This document shows positions 52,261 through 61,576 of a DNA stretch of 64,000 bases, piece after piece. Position 1 is the first letter of the stretch; each line of letters begins with the position of its first letter. The notes under the pieces were generated by a model, which did no database searches, was not told the origin of the DNA, and saw only the letters and a program-made list of their open reading frames with translations. The DNA is from DAOTXR01 sp034435375. GTDB taxonomy: Bacteria > Chloroflexota > Anaerolineae > Aggregatilineales > UBA3940. The DNA is taken from NCBI GenBank assembly GCA_034435375.1, contig DAOTXR010000037.1:62001-126000 (forward strand). The letters are read 5' to 3'. The translations under genes were made by a program, and so were the position numbers.

Positions 52261-54234
52261 TTAACAGTACCCAGCGGCTCCTCTCCTTCCGCTCACCTCC
52301 TCCCGGCTGAACTGCGTATGATAAAGCTGCGCATACAGTCCACCCTGTGCCAGCAGCTCCTCGTGTTTTCCTCGTTCCACAATCTGCCCCCGGTCCAGCA
52401 CCAGGATCACATCTGCTGCCAGAATCGTGCTCAGGCGGTGGGCGATCACCACGCTCGTCCGTCCTGCCATCACTATCTTCAGCGCCTCCTGAATCAGTCC
52501 TTCCGATTGGCTGTCCAGGTGGCTCGTCGCCTCGTCCAACACCAAGACACGTGGGTCCTTCAGGATCACCCGCGCCAGGGCAATGCGCTGCTTCTCCCCG
52601 CCACTCAGCCGATATCCCCGCTCACCTACGATGGTGTCATATCCCTCTGGCAGCCCCATGATGAAGTCGTGGATGTTCGCTGCCCGGCACGCCGCTGCTA
52701 TCTCCTCTGGCGAGGCCTCTGGGCTGGCATACAGCAGGTTGGTACGTATGGTATCGTGGAACAGATATGTCTCCTGCGTCACCATGCCAATGTGCGCCGC
52801 AAGTGAGGCAAGCGTCACATCGCGCAGGTCGTGCCCATCCAGCAGGACCCGCCCATCCGTCGGGTCGTACAGCCGGGGGATCAGGTAGGTCAGTGTTGTC
52901 TTGCCTGCCCCGCTCGGTCCTACCAGCGCAGCTAACTGCCCTGCCCGGATGGTGAACGATATGTCTTCCAGGGCCACCTCGCGGGCCTGGGTGACAGGCA
53001 GGTGTCCTTCGGTCCTCCGTTCCTCCCGCCGGCCATCCCCTGCGCTGGCCTCACCGCCGGACAGCACTGCCCGCACGCTTTCCATCTGACCGTGACGTTG
53101 CACGTCGCTCAGCACAGCTTGGCGAGCCGCATCGTAGCGGAACGTCACGTGGTCAAAAGTAAGTTCGCCCCTCACTTCTCTCAGGTCGATGGCTCCCGGC
53201 TTCTCGGCAATGTCCAGCGGCAGGTCGATCACCTCGAACACCCGCTCAAAGCTCACCATCGAGGTGGCAAAGTCCACGGGAGCGTTGGTCAGCGCCTGCA
53301 ATGCTCCATAAAGCTGGGTCAGGTATGCGCTGAATGCCACAATTGTCCCGATGCTAAACACTCCCCGCAGCACCAAGTGTCCCCCGATCCAATACACCAG
53401 CGCCACGCCCACGGCTGCCACCAATCCGATCATCACAAAGAACTGGCTGGCGACCACTGCCCGGCTCACGCCAATATCCCGCACGCGCCCCGCCCGTCCC
53501 TCGAAACGCCCAATTTCCGTCCGCTCTCGCCCAAACAGCTTCACTAGCAGCGCACCGCTCACGTTGAGAGTCTCATGCATCATGGCGTTCATCTGGGCAT
53601 TGAGGTCCATTGCCTCTCGCTGAATGTCCCGCAGGCGAGCGCCTATCCGCCTGGCTGCGATGATGAATAACGGTAGCACCAACACACCCAGCACCGTCAG
53701 CCGCCATTCTAGCGTCAACATCACCCCCAGAGTCGCCGCCGCCTGGACCAGGTTCGTGACGATGCTCACCCCTGTGTTGCTGATCGCATTTTGTGCGCCG
53801 ACCACATCGTTGTTCAACCGGCTCATCAATTCCCCGGTGCGGTGATTGGTGAAGAACCGCAGTGACATGCGTTGTAGGTGCTCAAACAGACTCACCCGCA
53901 AGTCGTAGATCACTCCCTCACCAATGCTGGCGTTGACCTTGCGCTGAAAGACGCTCAAGGCTCCCGTCAGCAGGGGAATCAGCACCAGCCCCAGCGCCAG
54001 CAAATTCAGCCGCCCTATATTGCGGGCTGGCAGCGTGTGGTCGATCAGATCGCGGAAGATCAGTGGCGTCAGCAACTGCAGGCTGGTCGTCAACGCAATG
54101 GCAACCAGCAGAATCGCAATTGACCCTCTGTAAGGGTAGGCATACTCTGACACACGCCTGATCAGCTTCCAGGTAACGCGCGGCTTTTCCTCGATGTCAG
54201 CGCGAAAGTAGGCCCACCAGCCTCCACCGTGCAT
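52261..54234 (-). CDS. ABC exporter, fused permease/ATPase, with NBD insertion
   Basis: A 657-aa half-transporter of the MsbA/LmrA type that would work as a homodimer or with a partner. Six transmembrane helices span ~35-305. The nucleotide-binding domain has Walker A GPSGAGKTT (439-447), the Q-loop TQETYLFHDTI, signature LSGGEKQR and Walker B VLVLDEATSHLD. Between FRYDAA and VALEDISF, where most family members have only a few residues, there is a ~45-residue charged insertion (about 372-418) at the A-loop edge of the domain. The substrate (lipid, drug or peptide) is unknown. Confidence 0.9.
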   Translation of the reverse strand: MHGGGWWAYFRADIEEKPRVTWKLIRRVSEYAYPYRGSIAILLVAIALTTSLQLLTPLIFRDLIDHTLPARNIGRLNLLALGLVLIPLLTGALSVFQRKVNASIGEGVIYDLRVSLFEHLQRMSLRFFTNHRTGELMSRLNNDVVGAQNAISNTGVSIVTNLVQAAATLGVMLTLEWRLTVLGVLVLPLFIIAARRIGARLRDIQREAMDLNAQMNAMMHETLNVSGALLVKLFGRERTEIGRFEGRAGRVRDIGVSRAVVASQFFVMIGLVAAVGVALVYWIGGHLVLRGVFSIGTIVAFSAYLTQLYGALQALTNAPVDFATSMVSFERVFEVIDLPLDIAEKPGAIDLREVRGELTFDHVTFRYDAARQAVLSDVQRHGQMESVRAVLSGGEASAGDGRREERRTEGHLPVTQAREVALEDISFTIRAGQLAALVGPSGAGKTTLTYLIPRLYDPTDGRVLLDGHDLRDVTLASLAAHIGMVTQETYLFHDTIRTNLLYASPEASPEEIAAACRAANIHDFIMGLPEGYDTIVGERGYRLSGGEKQRIALARVILKDPRVLVLDEATSHLDSQSEGLIQEALKIVMAGRTSVVIAHRLSTILAADVILVLDRGQIVERGKHEELLAQGGLYAQLYHTQFSREEVSGRRGAAGYC

Positions 54235-54306
54235 CTAATCCATCCTGTTCAACCGCCCGCCTGGCGGGCTAGAACTGAATCGCTCGATCTTCCCGCCCCT
54301 CCTGCC

Positions 54307-55389
54307 TCAGCCAATGCGCCTACCTGTCACGGGGTCAAAGTACAAGATGCCGTCCGAGTCGAGTGTGCACCAAATCATCTGGCCGGCATGGACCCGCTCG
54401 GCCAGCGGCACGATCAGCGACCATCGCTCGCCCTCGCGCTGCACTTCCACCAGTTGAGTGCGCTCCGAGAAGAGGGGGGTCACATATTCCACACGGGCTG
54501 GCGTGCCCGTTCCGGCCAGGTGGATAAACTCGGGGCGGATGGCAAGTATCACTGGTGTGCCGTTGGGCAAGTCCTGACGAATCGGGTAGCCGCCAAAGCT
54601 CGCGCTCTGCCAGCGCCCCCCTTGGGCATGTCCCGCAAACAGGTTGATGGGGACCGTCCCGATGAATGTCGCCACGAATAGGTTGATCGGTGTTTGGTAA
54701 AGCTGGCGATATGTGCCAATCTGCTCCAGCCGTCCCTCGTTCATCAAAGCGATCCGATCCGCCAGCGCCATGGCCTCTACCTGATCATGGGTGACGTACA
54801 CAGCTGTGGTTGGAAACTCTCGCAGCAGGCGTTTCAGTTCGATACGAGCGCTGGAACGGAGTTTGGCATCCAGATTGGAGAACGGCTCATCGAACAGCAG
54901 AACACGCAGATCGCGCGTGAGGGCGCGCGCCACAGCTACCCGCTGCTGTTCACCCCCCGAAAGCTGGGGAGGTTTGCGCTCCAACAGCTTCTCAATCCCA
55001 ATCCCCGTGATCTCCGAGATACGCTCCAGGCGCTCCGGCAGCTCCACCTCGCGTTTGCGCAGCTCCAGGAAGAAGCCGATGTTTCGCCTGCTCTTCCAGT
55101 GAGGCACTAGCGCCCGTTCTTGGAATACCATGCCGATCCCGCGCTGGTCGAACGGAATCTCCTCGAGCGGCACGTCATCATACAGCACGCAGCCACTGTC
55201 AGCCGTTTCCAGCCCTGCGATGAGTCGCAGCAGTGTAGTCTTGCCGCAGCCGGAGGGACCCAGAAACACCATTACCTCTCCAGGGGCAATCTTCATGGAT
55301 ACGTGATCGACCGCCGTGATGACTTCCTGCACGCCCAGACTCGACCGCGTGTAGCGTTTGACGACTCGATCTAGCGTAATGGTGGTCAT
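54307..55389 (-). CDS. MalK/UgpC-type ABC transporter ATPase (orphan)
   Basis: A 360-aa ATPase: Walker A GPSGCGKTT at 44-52, VFQERALVPH Q-loop, LSGGEQQRVAVARAL signature, LLFDEPFSNLDAKLR Walker B and a C-terminal TOBE domain (VILAIRPEFIHL). It energises an importer for sugars, glycerol-phosphate or polyamines. No permease or binding-protein gene is nearby, so it may serve distant transporters. The ATG at 55389 is the normal family start; the frame extends to 55476. The ribosome site is weak. Confidence 0.85.
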   Translation of the reverse strand: MTTITLDRVVKRYTRSSLGVQEVITAVDHVSMKIAPGEVMVFLGPSGCGKTTLLRLIAGLETADSGCVLYDDVPLEEIPFDQRGIGMVFQERALVPHWKSRRNIGFFLELRKREVELPERLERISEITGIGIEKLLERKPPQLSGGEQQRVAVARALTRDLRVLLFDEPFSNLDAKLRSSARIELKRLLREFPTTAVYVTHDQVEAMALADRIALMNEGRLEQIGTYRQLYQTPINLFVATFIGTVPINLFAGHAQGGRWQSASFGGYPIRQDLPNGTPVILAIRPEFIHLAGTGTPARVEYVTPLFSERTQLVEVQREGERWSLIVPLAERVHAGQMIWCTLDSDGILYFDPVTGRRIG

Positions 55390-55508
55390 GAGAGTTTGTC
55401 CATAGGCAACTTCGCATTTCGGACGAGCAGCGCAGGACAAGCCTTGCCGATTAGCCGTGAATGGCCTCGCCGCCAAGGCCTGAGGCTACCCTCTATATGG
55501 CTCGTTGC

Positions 55509-55913
55509 TTAGCCCGCTGCCCGCACGATCTGGAGCAGGTCCTGTTCTAGCGAACCGCTGGTAGGATTCTCGACGATGCGACCCAGTTCATTTCCCCCTT
55601 CGCGGTCATAGACGATAAACGTCGGGATGCGCGTGATGCCGAGCCGCGCCCGACGTTCGGCGTTCGGGGTGCTGTCGAAGACCTCCCATGTCCAGCCGGG
55701 CAGGTGATCGGCAATACGGGCCATGCGTGGGATGTGGCGGGCACAGTCTGGGCAGGTACGCCGGCTGGGTGTGATCACATGGGCCTCAGGCCGCAGTACA
55801 CGGACCTGGGCGATGATGTCCAGGTTGGGCTGGTAGCTTTCATAAGCGGCAAAGTATCCCTCATCAGCCTCAACGTAGGATTTGATCGATAAGCAGGTGG
55901 ATGGGACGCCCAT
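55509..55913 (-). CDS. Thioredoxin-fold protein with CPDC motif
   Basis: A 134-aa protein with an active-site C-P-D-C in SRRTCPDCARHIPRM, then a helix and the cis-proline region RIPTFIVYD, all as in thioredoxin-fold oxidoreductases. A ~45-residue N-terminal extension precedes the fold, and no signal peptide is seen, so it is likely cytosolic. It probably reduces or exchanges disulfides; the partner is unknown. GGAGGAA lies 7 nt upstream of the ATG. Confidence 0.75.
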   Translation of the reverse strand: MGVPSTCLSIKSYVEADEGYFAAYESYQPNLDIIAQVRVLRPEAHVITPSRRTCPDCARHIPRMARIADHLPGWTWEVFDSTPNAERRARLGITRIPTFIVYDREGGNELGRIVENPTSGSLEQDLLQIVRAAG

Positions 55914-55975
55914 GATCGGGTTCCTCCGCTGTGATCAGTCCACAGTAGACAGCTATTTCCTGTGGCTGCCCGCTG

Positions 55976-57010
55976 TCAACTCAGGTGATGAAGCTGGGCC
56001 AGCAACTCGATGAGTTTCTCGGTTGTTTGGCCGGGCATGTCAAGTTGGCCCAGCGGATCAACGATCTCGTCCACGCCCTGCAACGCACGGGCGACATTCA
56101 GCATTCCGTGCGACAGTACCTCCAGGTCATAGCCGCCCTCCAACACAAACACGATCCGTCCCTGGCATAGTTCATCGGCCATCGCAATCAGCTCGCGTGT
56201 CAGGTGGGTATAGCCGTGCAGGTCAAGTTGGAGCATGGCCAGCGGATCGGCCCAGTGCGCGTCAAACCCAGCCGACACCAAGATCAGGTCGGGCTTGAAA
56301 CGGCGAGCTGCCGGCCACAACACGCTTTCGTAGAGCATGTGAAAGCCTGCGTTGCCCGTTCCGGCCCGTAGCGGCATGTTGAGCGTCGTGCCGCGCCCCT
56401 CACCTTCACCGATCTCGCCAGCTGCTCCCGTGCCAGGGTAAAACGGATATTGGTGGGTTGAGACATATAGGACACTGGGGTCCTCATAAAAGGCATCCTG
56501 TGTACCATTGCCGTGGTGTACATCGTAGTCGACGATCATCACACGACGGATGGCCTCGTAGGTCTTCTGGGCATGGCGGGCTGCTATGGCCACATTGTTG
56601 AACAGGCAGAAGCCCATGGCTCGACCCGGCGTGGCATGGTGCCCCGGCGGGCGCACGGCCACCAGCCCATTGTTTGCCTGGCCGCCCATCACCGCGTCGA
56701 CCGCAGCGATCACGCCGCCAGCAGCCAGCAGCGCGACGCGATAGGAAACTGAGGTCACGTAGGTGTCGGGATCCATGAGCATGTCGCCGGCGTCGCTGGC
56801 ACGCTTCACGCGCTCCACGTGCTGGGGATGGTGAACCAGGAGGAGCTGCTCAACGGTAGCCGGGTCGGGTGTGATCGACAGCAGTTGGTCGAGGACTTTG
56901 TGCTCGTCCAGCACCTGCCAGATGCGCTCGATACGCCCGGCATGCTCAGGATGGCCGTTAACGTTGTGCAGCCGATAATCGGCATGGGTGACATAAGCCG
57001 TGACCGTCAT
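55976..57010 (-). CDS. Histone deacetylase-family amidohydrolase (AcuC-like)
   Basis: A 344-aa zinc amidohydrolase. RPPGHHATPGRAMGFCLFNN (His pair at 124-125) and VDYDVHHGNGTQDAFY (D161, D163, H165 as metal and charge-relay residues), then LVSAGFDAHWADPL and EGGYD are complete. Bacterial relatives deacetylate acetyl-polyamines or lysine of acetyl-CoA synthetase; chromatin has no part here. The ATG at 57010 has AGGAG upstream. Next to it on the same strand are a hydrolase and a thioredoxin-like gene. Confidence 0.88.
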   Translation of the reverse strand: MTVTAYVTHADYRLHNVNGHPEHAGRIERIWQVLDEHKVLDQLLSITPDPATVEQLLLVHHPQHVERVKRASDAGDMLMDPDTYVTSVSYRVALLAAGGVIAAVDAVMGGQANNGLVAVRPPGHHATPGRAMGFCLFNNVAIAARHAQKTYEAIRRVMIVDYDVHHGNGTQDAFYEDPSVLYVSTHQYPFYPGTGAAGEIGEGEGRGTTLNMPLRAGTGNAGFHMLYESVLWPAARRFKPDLILVSAGFDAHWADPLAMLQLDLHGYTHLTRELIAMADELCQGRIVFVLEGGYDLEVLSHGMLNVARALQGVDEIVDPLGQLDMPGQTTEKLIELLAQLHHLS

Positions 57011-57074
57011 GATTTTCTCCTGGCGAGAAGGTCGTCTCCATCGATCATACCACATCCGCGCCCTTGATGGTCGA

Positions 57075-57833
57075 TCAGCCTAGCTGCCGGTCGAAGAACT
57101 CGGCCACTCTTTGGGTGAAGGCGTCTCCCAGCGCCGCGTGTGGAGTGTGACCTGCACCTGGAATCAGCCACAGTTCGGAGTTGGGCAGTGCCGAGGCGAT
57201 GTCCAGCGCGTGCTGGTCAGTGGCATATTCGTCCTCAGCGCCTTGCACAACCAGCACTGGACAGGCGATCCGGCGCAGCAGGTCAGGCGCGACCAACTCG
57301 GCAGGTATGTTGCGTGCATCCGCCCAATGATTTAGCCAGGTCTCAGCCAAAGCCTGCCATCGATTGCCGTGCAGTGCGGCCAAGTATGCCTGCACGCTAG
57401 CACGGCTGTGGACTTTGGCCAGCATCGCGCCGATTCCTTCTCCGATCTTCGGCTCGTAGTAGATATGCGCGGCCTCGATCACCATCGCACGCACCAGATC
57501 AGGCCGCAGTCCAGCCACGATCAGCGCAATGGTACCACCATCGCTGTGCCCCCACAGGCAGGCATCCTGCACCCAGAGGTGATCCAACAATGCGATGGCC
57601 TCCTGTGCGTCCTCCCATAGATAGGCGTGCTCGAAGCGTGGGCGGACATCGGAGCGGCCATAGCCCCAGCGGTCGAAGGTGATCACACGATAGCGCGACG
57701 CAAAGTGATCGACCTGCGCCTGCCACTCGGCTGACGCCCCGAGGCCCTGGTGCAGAAAAACCAGAGGCGGCGCATCCCCATCGCCGCAGAACTCATAATG
57801 CAGGCTATGACCATTGACGCGGAACTCAGGCAT
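57075..57833 (-). CDS. Alpha/beta hydrolase
   Basis: A 252-aa hydrolase. The nucleophile S97 is in WGHSDGGT; the acid is probably D in VVQGAEDEYA and the base H in PGAGHTPHAA. The oxyanion segment is VFLHQGLGAS. Esterase, lactonase or haloperoxidase-type activity is possible; the substrate cannot be assigned. It lies 23 bp downstream of the Nfu-N gene on the same strand and 65 bp before the deacetylase gene. Confidence 0.85.
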   Translation of the reverse strand: MPEFRVNGHSLHYEFCGDGDAPPLVFLHQGLGASAEWQAQVDHFASRYRVITFDRWGYGRSDVRPRFEHAYLWEDAQEAIALLDHLWVQDACLWGHSDGGTIALIVAGLRPDLVRAMVIEAAHIYYEPKIGEGIGAMLAKVHSRASVQAYLAALHGNRWQALAETWLNHWADARNIPAELVAPDLLRRIACPVLVVQGAEDEYATDQHALDIASALPNSELWLIPGAGHTPHAALGDAFTQRVAEFFDRQLG

Positions 57834-57856
57834 CGGCGGATGGGTTGAATGAGAGG

Positions 57857-58138
57857 TTACAGGTAGAAGTCACGCAGTGCATCGCTGACATCCTCGATCA
57901 GGCTGTGCCATTCGACGCCAGAGGCCCGGGTGATCCACAGCATATGGCCATCTAGCGTGAGCGCGGCCAGACCAGGCACCCCAAATAACGCCTGTGCCAG
58001 CGGCGATCCTTGGTCGCCCTGATCTGAGCTGTCGTACACCTCAGGACTGCCTTCAGGTGTCAGGTCCAGGTTGGTCACCAGGCGCATGACGTCGGGATCG
58101 GCAGTCGGTACAACGCGGATGTCAATATACTCGGTCAT
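57857..58138 (-). CDS. Nfu N-terminal-like domain protein
   Basis: A 93-aa protein resembling the N-terminal domain of Nfu/NifU-like iron-sulfur carriers, with TADPDVMRLVTN, SPLAQALFGVPGLAALTLDGHMLWITRASG and a final SLIEDVSDALRDF helix. The Fe-S-binding CxxC domain normally following it is absent, so it may be a stand-alone partner-binding domain. The frame extends to 58180 through a TTG, but the ATG at 58138 is the better start, though its ribosome site is weak. Confidence 0.6.
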   Translation of the reverse strand: MTEYIDIRVVPTADPDVMRLVTNLDLTPEGSPEVYDSSDQGDQGSPLAQALFGVPGLAALTLDGHMLWITRASGVEWHSLIEDVSDALRDFYL

Positions 58139-58162
58139 TGGTGAAGACTGATAAATACGCCA

Positions 58163-58185
58163 GGCCGTTGCAGAGCACAACGGCC
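58163..58185 (-). terminator. 8-bp hairpin after lipoprotein gene
   Basis: GGCCGTTG / CAACGGCC with a 7-nt loop lies 26 bp past the stop of the LppX-like gene on the minus strand. T-run is absent; could attenuate or process the transcript. Confidence 0.4.
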
Positions 58186-58210
58186 CGGCCAGTGTGTTTA
58201 TGGGAACACG

Positions 58211-58891
58211 TTACGGCGTCGGGATCTCAACTGGCTCACCAAAGGCGAAGAAGTCGATCAGCCAGCGACCGCCGCTGGCTTCCGTGATCACGACCCGCAC
58301 GACCTCGCTGGTCTCCTTGTCAACAAATACATCGAGGGTCGCTGGGCCTGGCTCGACGGCTCCTCCGACCAGCGCACTCAACTCGCTGCCGTCTGCTTCA
58401 GCCGTGATGTGATAGGCCTCCACTCCTTCGATGTCCTCCTCCTCGCCAAACTCTGGTGCTTCTAGCTCCTTAAGAATCCGGGGCAAGCCCACATCGGCTT
58501 GGAAGATGTCTGTTGCGTTGAAGGTCTCCTGCAGATCTACCGGCGTGAATGCCGCCACCAGAGGGGGCAGTTTGAAGAAGACGCCATCAGCATTCCACAA
58601 GAACTCGGCCTCGGCTACTACGCCCTGGGCACTGACCTTGACGGTAGCATAGACGCTGTCAGGGGACTGGTAGACGCCCTCTGCGCCGAGGATGGCGGCA
58701 CTCAACATCCCGGCAGTGATGGGGATCGGGTCTCCCTCACGCTCGATGATAAACTGAAGACTCTCAACAGCCGCCATCGTATCTGATGCTTGGCTGAGGA
58801 CTTCGTCAGCGGTTGGCTGGCCACCTCCGCAAGCCGCCAACAGCCCCAGCGCCACCCCCAACCCCCCCAGTGTCAAGAGAATGCGCTTCAA
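58211..58891 (-). CDS. LppX/LprG-type lipoprotein
   Basis: A 226-aa lipoprotein. The signal ends LLAAC, then a Ser/Gly linker and an LppX/LprAFG-like fold with VLSQASDTMAAVESLQFIIE, VVAEAEFLWNADGVFFKLPP and VFVDKETSEVVRVVI. The fold has a hydrophobic cavity that carries lipids in mycobacteria. The start is a TTG at 58891, with AAGGAGGTG 4-5 nt upstream. An upstream 12-bp palindrome (AGTTGTACAACT, 58908-58919) could be an operator. Confidence 0.8.
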   Translation of the reverse strand: MKRILLTLGGLGVALGLLAACGGGQPTADEVLSQASDTMAAVESLQFIIEREGDPIPITAGMLSAAILGAEGVYQSPDSVYATVKVSAQGVVAEAEFLWNADGVFFKLPPLVAAFTPVDLQETFNATDIFQADVGLPRILKELEAPEFGEEEDIEGVEAYHITAEADGSELSALVGGAVEPGPATLDVFVDKETSEVVRVVITEASGGRWLIDFFAFGEPVEIPTP

Positions 58892-58907
58892 GGTCCACCT
58901 CCTTTGT

Positions 58908-58919
58908 AGTTGTACAACT
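58908..58919. promoter_or_regulatory. 12-bp palindrome upstream of lipoprotein gene
   Basis: AGTTGTACAACT is a perfect palindrome 17-28 bp before the TTG at 58891, overlapping the ribosome-binding region side. Possible operator. Confidence 0.3.
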
Positions 58920-58963
58920 CAAATGCGCCCTTCGGAGCGCCCCGACAATGCCAGCACTCCCCC

Positions 58964-60139
58964 TTATGAGGTTTCCTCCGGCACAAAACGCAGCGTCAGG
59001 ACCCCGTCCTGCAACCGCGCTGATTCGATATCCAGCGACCACAGCACGCGCGGCAGGACGATGTTCCGGCGGTATGTTCCAACACCCAGCGTCAGTTCGT
59101 CCTCGGAACGGTACAGATCGATCTGGGTTCTGTCAGCCAGTGGCAGGGGGAGGTGTAAAGAGTAGCTGTTGTCGCCGTGTGGCACCAACCTCTGGACGCT
59201 GCCTTCGAAGAAGCGTTCAGTTGGGTCGCGCCCATCGAATAACGTTTCACCCATGCGGCGCAGCAGATCAAAGCCGCCCATCTCACGCTCGAACAGCGGA
59301 GCAGTCAGCAGGGGCAGTGGATCAAAACACTCGTGGATCAGCGCCAGGTGTTCAGCCTGGGATTCTTTCCAAGCCCGGAAGTAGGGATCGGAGATGCTAT
59401 CTGGCAAAATGCGATTGCAGATCACGGCGTCCACCGGGTAGCCGTACAGGTTGAGGTAGGTGTAGGTCCGCTGTGTCTCCTTGATCACCATACGCTCGGC
59501 GTTGATCACCATCCGCATCGATGAGCGACTGCTATCGGCCAGCATGGCCCGCACCTCGTCCAGCGTGTCAAACAGGCGCTCAACAGTGTTGATTGCCTCT
59601 ACGTCGGGCGCATTGACACCCAAGGGCCGCGCAACCGGCGATAGCAGCCGGGCCGCGGTACGTCCCAGAGGGATGAACTTCTCCACCCACCAGCGGGCCA
59701 CATCGGGCAGGCTGAGCAGCCGCAACGTCTCAGCGGTGGGAGCCGCATCGATCACGACCACCTCATACTGGCCGCCCTGGGCGTACTCGGCTAGCCATAA
59801 CAGGCTGGCCCCTTCTTCCAATCCCGGCAGGACTGTCACCTCCTCGGCAACCACGTCTCCTGCCCCTCGTTGGGTGAAGAGGCTGATCATGAACTTCTGG
59901 AAGGCGCCCCAGTACTTGTCAATCGAGTAGTGTACGTCAATTTCCTGCGCGTCGAGGTTAGGAATGACGCGCCTTGGCTCAGGTCCAAGCTCGGCTTGAA
60001 GCGAATCGCCCAGCGAGTGCGCCGTGTCGGTGCTGATGACCAGCGTCCGATAGCCTAGGTCGGCGCAGCGGACGGCCGTCGCCGCCGCGACACTGGTCTT
60101 GCCCACTCCTCCCTTGCCGGTATAGACGAGTACCCGCAT
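58964..60139 (-). CDS. ArsA/Get3-family ATPase with HSP20-like tail
   Basis: A 391-aa single-copy ATPase of the ArsA/Get3 group. GKGGVGKTS (8-16) is the deviant Walker A with the signature lysine, and ISTDTAHSLGDSLQ is switch I. VIDAAPTAETLRLL is switch II. The C-terminal ~90 residues match the ArsA HSP20-like domain (LPLPLADRTQIDLYRSEDELTLGVGTYRRNIVLP). No arsenic pump or regulator is nearby, so a protein-targeting or other role is more likely than arsenic efflux. It lies 23 bp downstream of the class V aminotransferase gene. Confidence 0.88.
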   Translation of the reverse strand: MRVLVYTGKGGVGKTSVAAATAVRCADLGYRTLVISTDTAHSLGDSLQAELGPEPRRVIPNLDAQEIDVHYSIDKYWGAFQKFMISLFTQRGAGDVVAEEVTVLPGLEEGASLLWLAEYAQGGQYEVVVIDAAPTAETLRLLSLPDVARWWVEKFIPLGRTAARLLSPVARPLGVNAPDVEAINTVERLFDTLDEVRAMLADSSRSSMRMVINAERMVIKETQRTYTYLNLYGYPVDAVICNRILPDSISDPYFRAWKESQAEHLALIHECFDPLPLLTAPLFEREMGGFDLLRRMGETLFDGRDPTERFFEGSVQRLVPHGDNSYSLHLPLPLADRTQIDLYRSEDELTLGVGTYRRNIVLPRVLWSLDIESARLQDGVLTLRFVPEETS

Positions 60140-60162
60140 GGCAGCTGTCCCTCACACATGAT

Positions 60163-61509
60163 CTAACCCGCTTGGGCCTTCCGGGTGGCGGTCCTGGCTT
60201 GACGGCTGGCGATCCGTTCCACCTCGGCTAGGAAGCGGTCGACTTCTCGTCGAGTGTTATAGTGGACCGCGCCAACGCGCACCATGCCGCCATGTTCCTC
60301 GCGACCCAGCACTTCCATCACTGAGAGAGCATAGTAGTTGCCATCCCATACGTAGATGCCGGCCTTGCCCAACGCCCATGCCACGTCCTGTGGAGTTTTG
60401 CCCTGGATATTGAAGATCACCGTTGGCACACGCTCATCCAGGCGACCGAGATCGGTAATGCCGCGTATTTCCACGCCCTTGATCGACGACAAACCCTCAA
60501 TTAGCGCATGGCTGAGGGTTTGCTCGTAATGGCAGATGGCGTGCATGGCCTGCTTGAGCGTCCGCCTGCGGCCTCTGTAGCCTTTGCTCTGCTTCTGGAA
60601 TGGCCCCCCAAACTGCTCGCCGATCCACGCCAGGTACTCCACAGCGGCGGTCACGCCGGCGATCCCTTCGTGGTTCAATGTGCCGGTCTCCCAGCGGTCG
60701 GGCACTTGTTCTGGTGCAGGACGGACCTTATACACAGGCAAGCGGGCCAGATGATCGCGCCTGCCGTACAGAATCCCCACATGTGGCCCGAAGAACTTAT
60801 ACGCCGAGCACACCAGGAAGTCGCAGCCGAGCGCCTGCACATCAATCGGCCCGTGAGGGGCATAATGCACTGCATCAATGTATGCCAGCGCACCGACGCT
60901 GTGGGCCATCTCGACTACCCCGGCTACATCGTTGATCGTGCCCAGAGCGTTGGAGGCATACACACAGGCCACGACCGCTGTCCTCTCGGTGATCAGGCCA
61001 GCCATGTGGTCGAGGTCGAGGCGGCCCGTCTCAGGGTCGAAGTTGGCCCACTTCACACTCAGGCCATGGTCGCGGGCTGCCAGCAGCCACGGCGCGATGT
61101 TGGCATCGTGATCCATCCTCGTGACCACGATTTCATCGCCTGCGGCCAGCGTGCGGCCAATGGCGCGGCTGATGGCCAGGGTCAGAGTAGTCATGTTCGC
61201 GCCGAACACGATCTCGTCAGGCGAAGGCGCGTTAAGCAGGTCCGCTATCGCCACACGCGCCGCCTGGAGTGTTTGGTCGGTGAGATGGCTGGTGTGGAAT
61301 AGGCCGTGCGTATTGCAATTGGCCTCAATCAGGTAGCGGCGCATGGCATCGATCACGCGGGCGGGCACTTGGGTGCCGCCAGGGTTGTCGAAGTACACTG
61401 GCCGGACGCCGCCCACACGCTGGCGCAACGCCGGAAATTGGCGGCGAATGGCAGCCACGTCGAAGCTCCTGGCAGCGGTGGATGTCTTTGCTTGAGAAGT
61501 AGATGCCAT
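60163..61509 (-). CDS. Class V aminotransferase (cysteine-desulfurase-like)
   Basis: A 448-aa PLP enzyme. K238 in CSAYKFFGPHVGILYG is the Schiff-base lysine, and D212 and H215 in IDAVHYAPHG hold the cofactor. The overall pattern matches the desulfurase-like group typified by VC1184. The catalytic Cys of SufS near the C-terminus is absent: that region reads EEHGGMVRVGAVHYNT. So sulfur mobilisation is not assured. GGGAG lies before the ATG. It is 67 bp downstream of the STAND gene and may be cotranscribed with the ArsA-like gene. Confidence 0.82.
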   Translation of the reverse strand: MASTSQAKTSTAARSFDVAAIRRQFPALRQRVGGVRPVYFDNPGGTQVPARVIDAMRRYLIEANCNTHGLFHTSHLTDQTLQAARVAIADLLNAPSPDEIVFGANMTTLTLAISRAIGRTLAAGDEIVVTRMDHDANIAPWLLAARDHGLSVKWANFDPETGRLDLDHMAGLITERTAVVACVYASNALGTINDVAGVVEMAHSVGALAYIDAVHYAPHGPIDVQALGCDFLVCSAYKFFGPHVGILYGRRDHLARLPVYKVRPAPEQVPDRWETGTLNHEGIAGVTAAVEYLAWIGEQFGGPFQKQSKGYRGRRRTLKQAMHAICHYEQTLSHALIEGLSSIKGVEIRGITDLGRLDERVPTVIFNIQGKTPQDVAWALGKAGIYVWDGNYYALSVMEVLGREEHGGMVRVGAVHYNTRREVDRFLAEVERIASRQARTATRKAQAG

Positions 61510-61576
61510 TTATTCTCCCTCTCGTCAGCGTGTAGACAGCATTCTAAGCCTTCTCTGACCAAGCTGCAAAGCGATT

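Noticed and set aside
55976..57010. Chromatin-type histone deacetylase
   Set aside because: Bacterial AcuC-like amidohydrolase by motif; no histones implied.
58964..60139. Arsenic-resistance operon
   Set aside because: No ArsB, ArsD, ArsR or ArsC nearby; single ATPase with HSP20-like tail.
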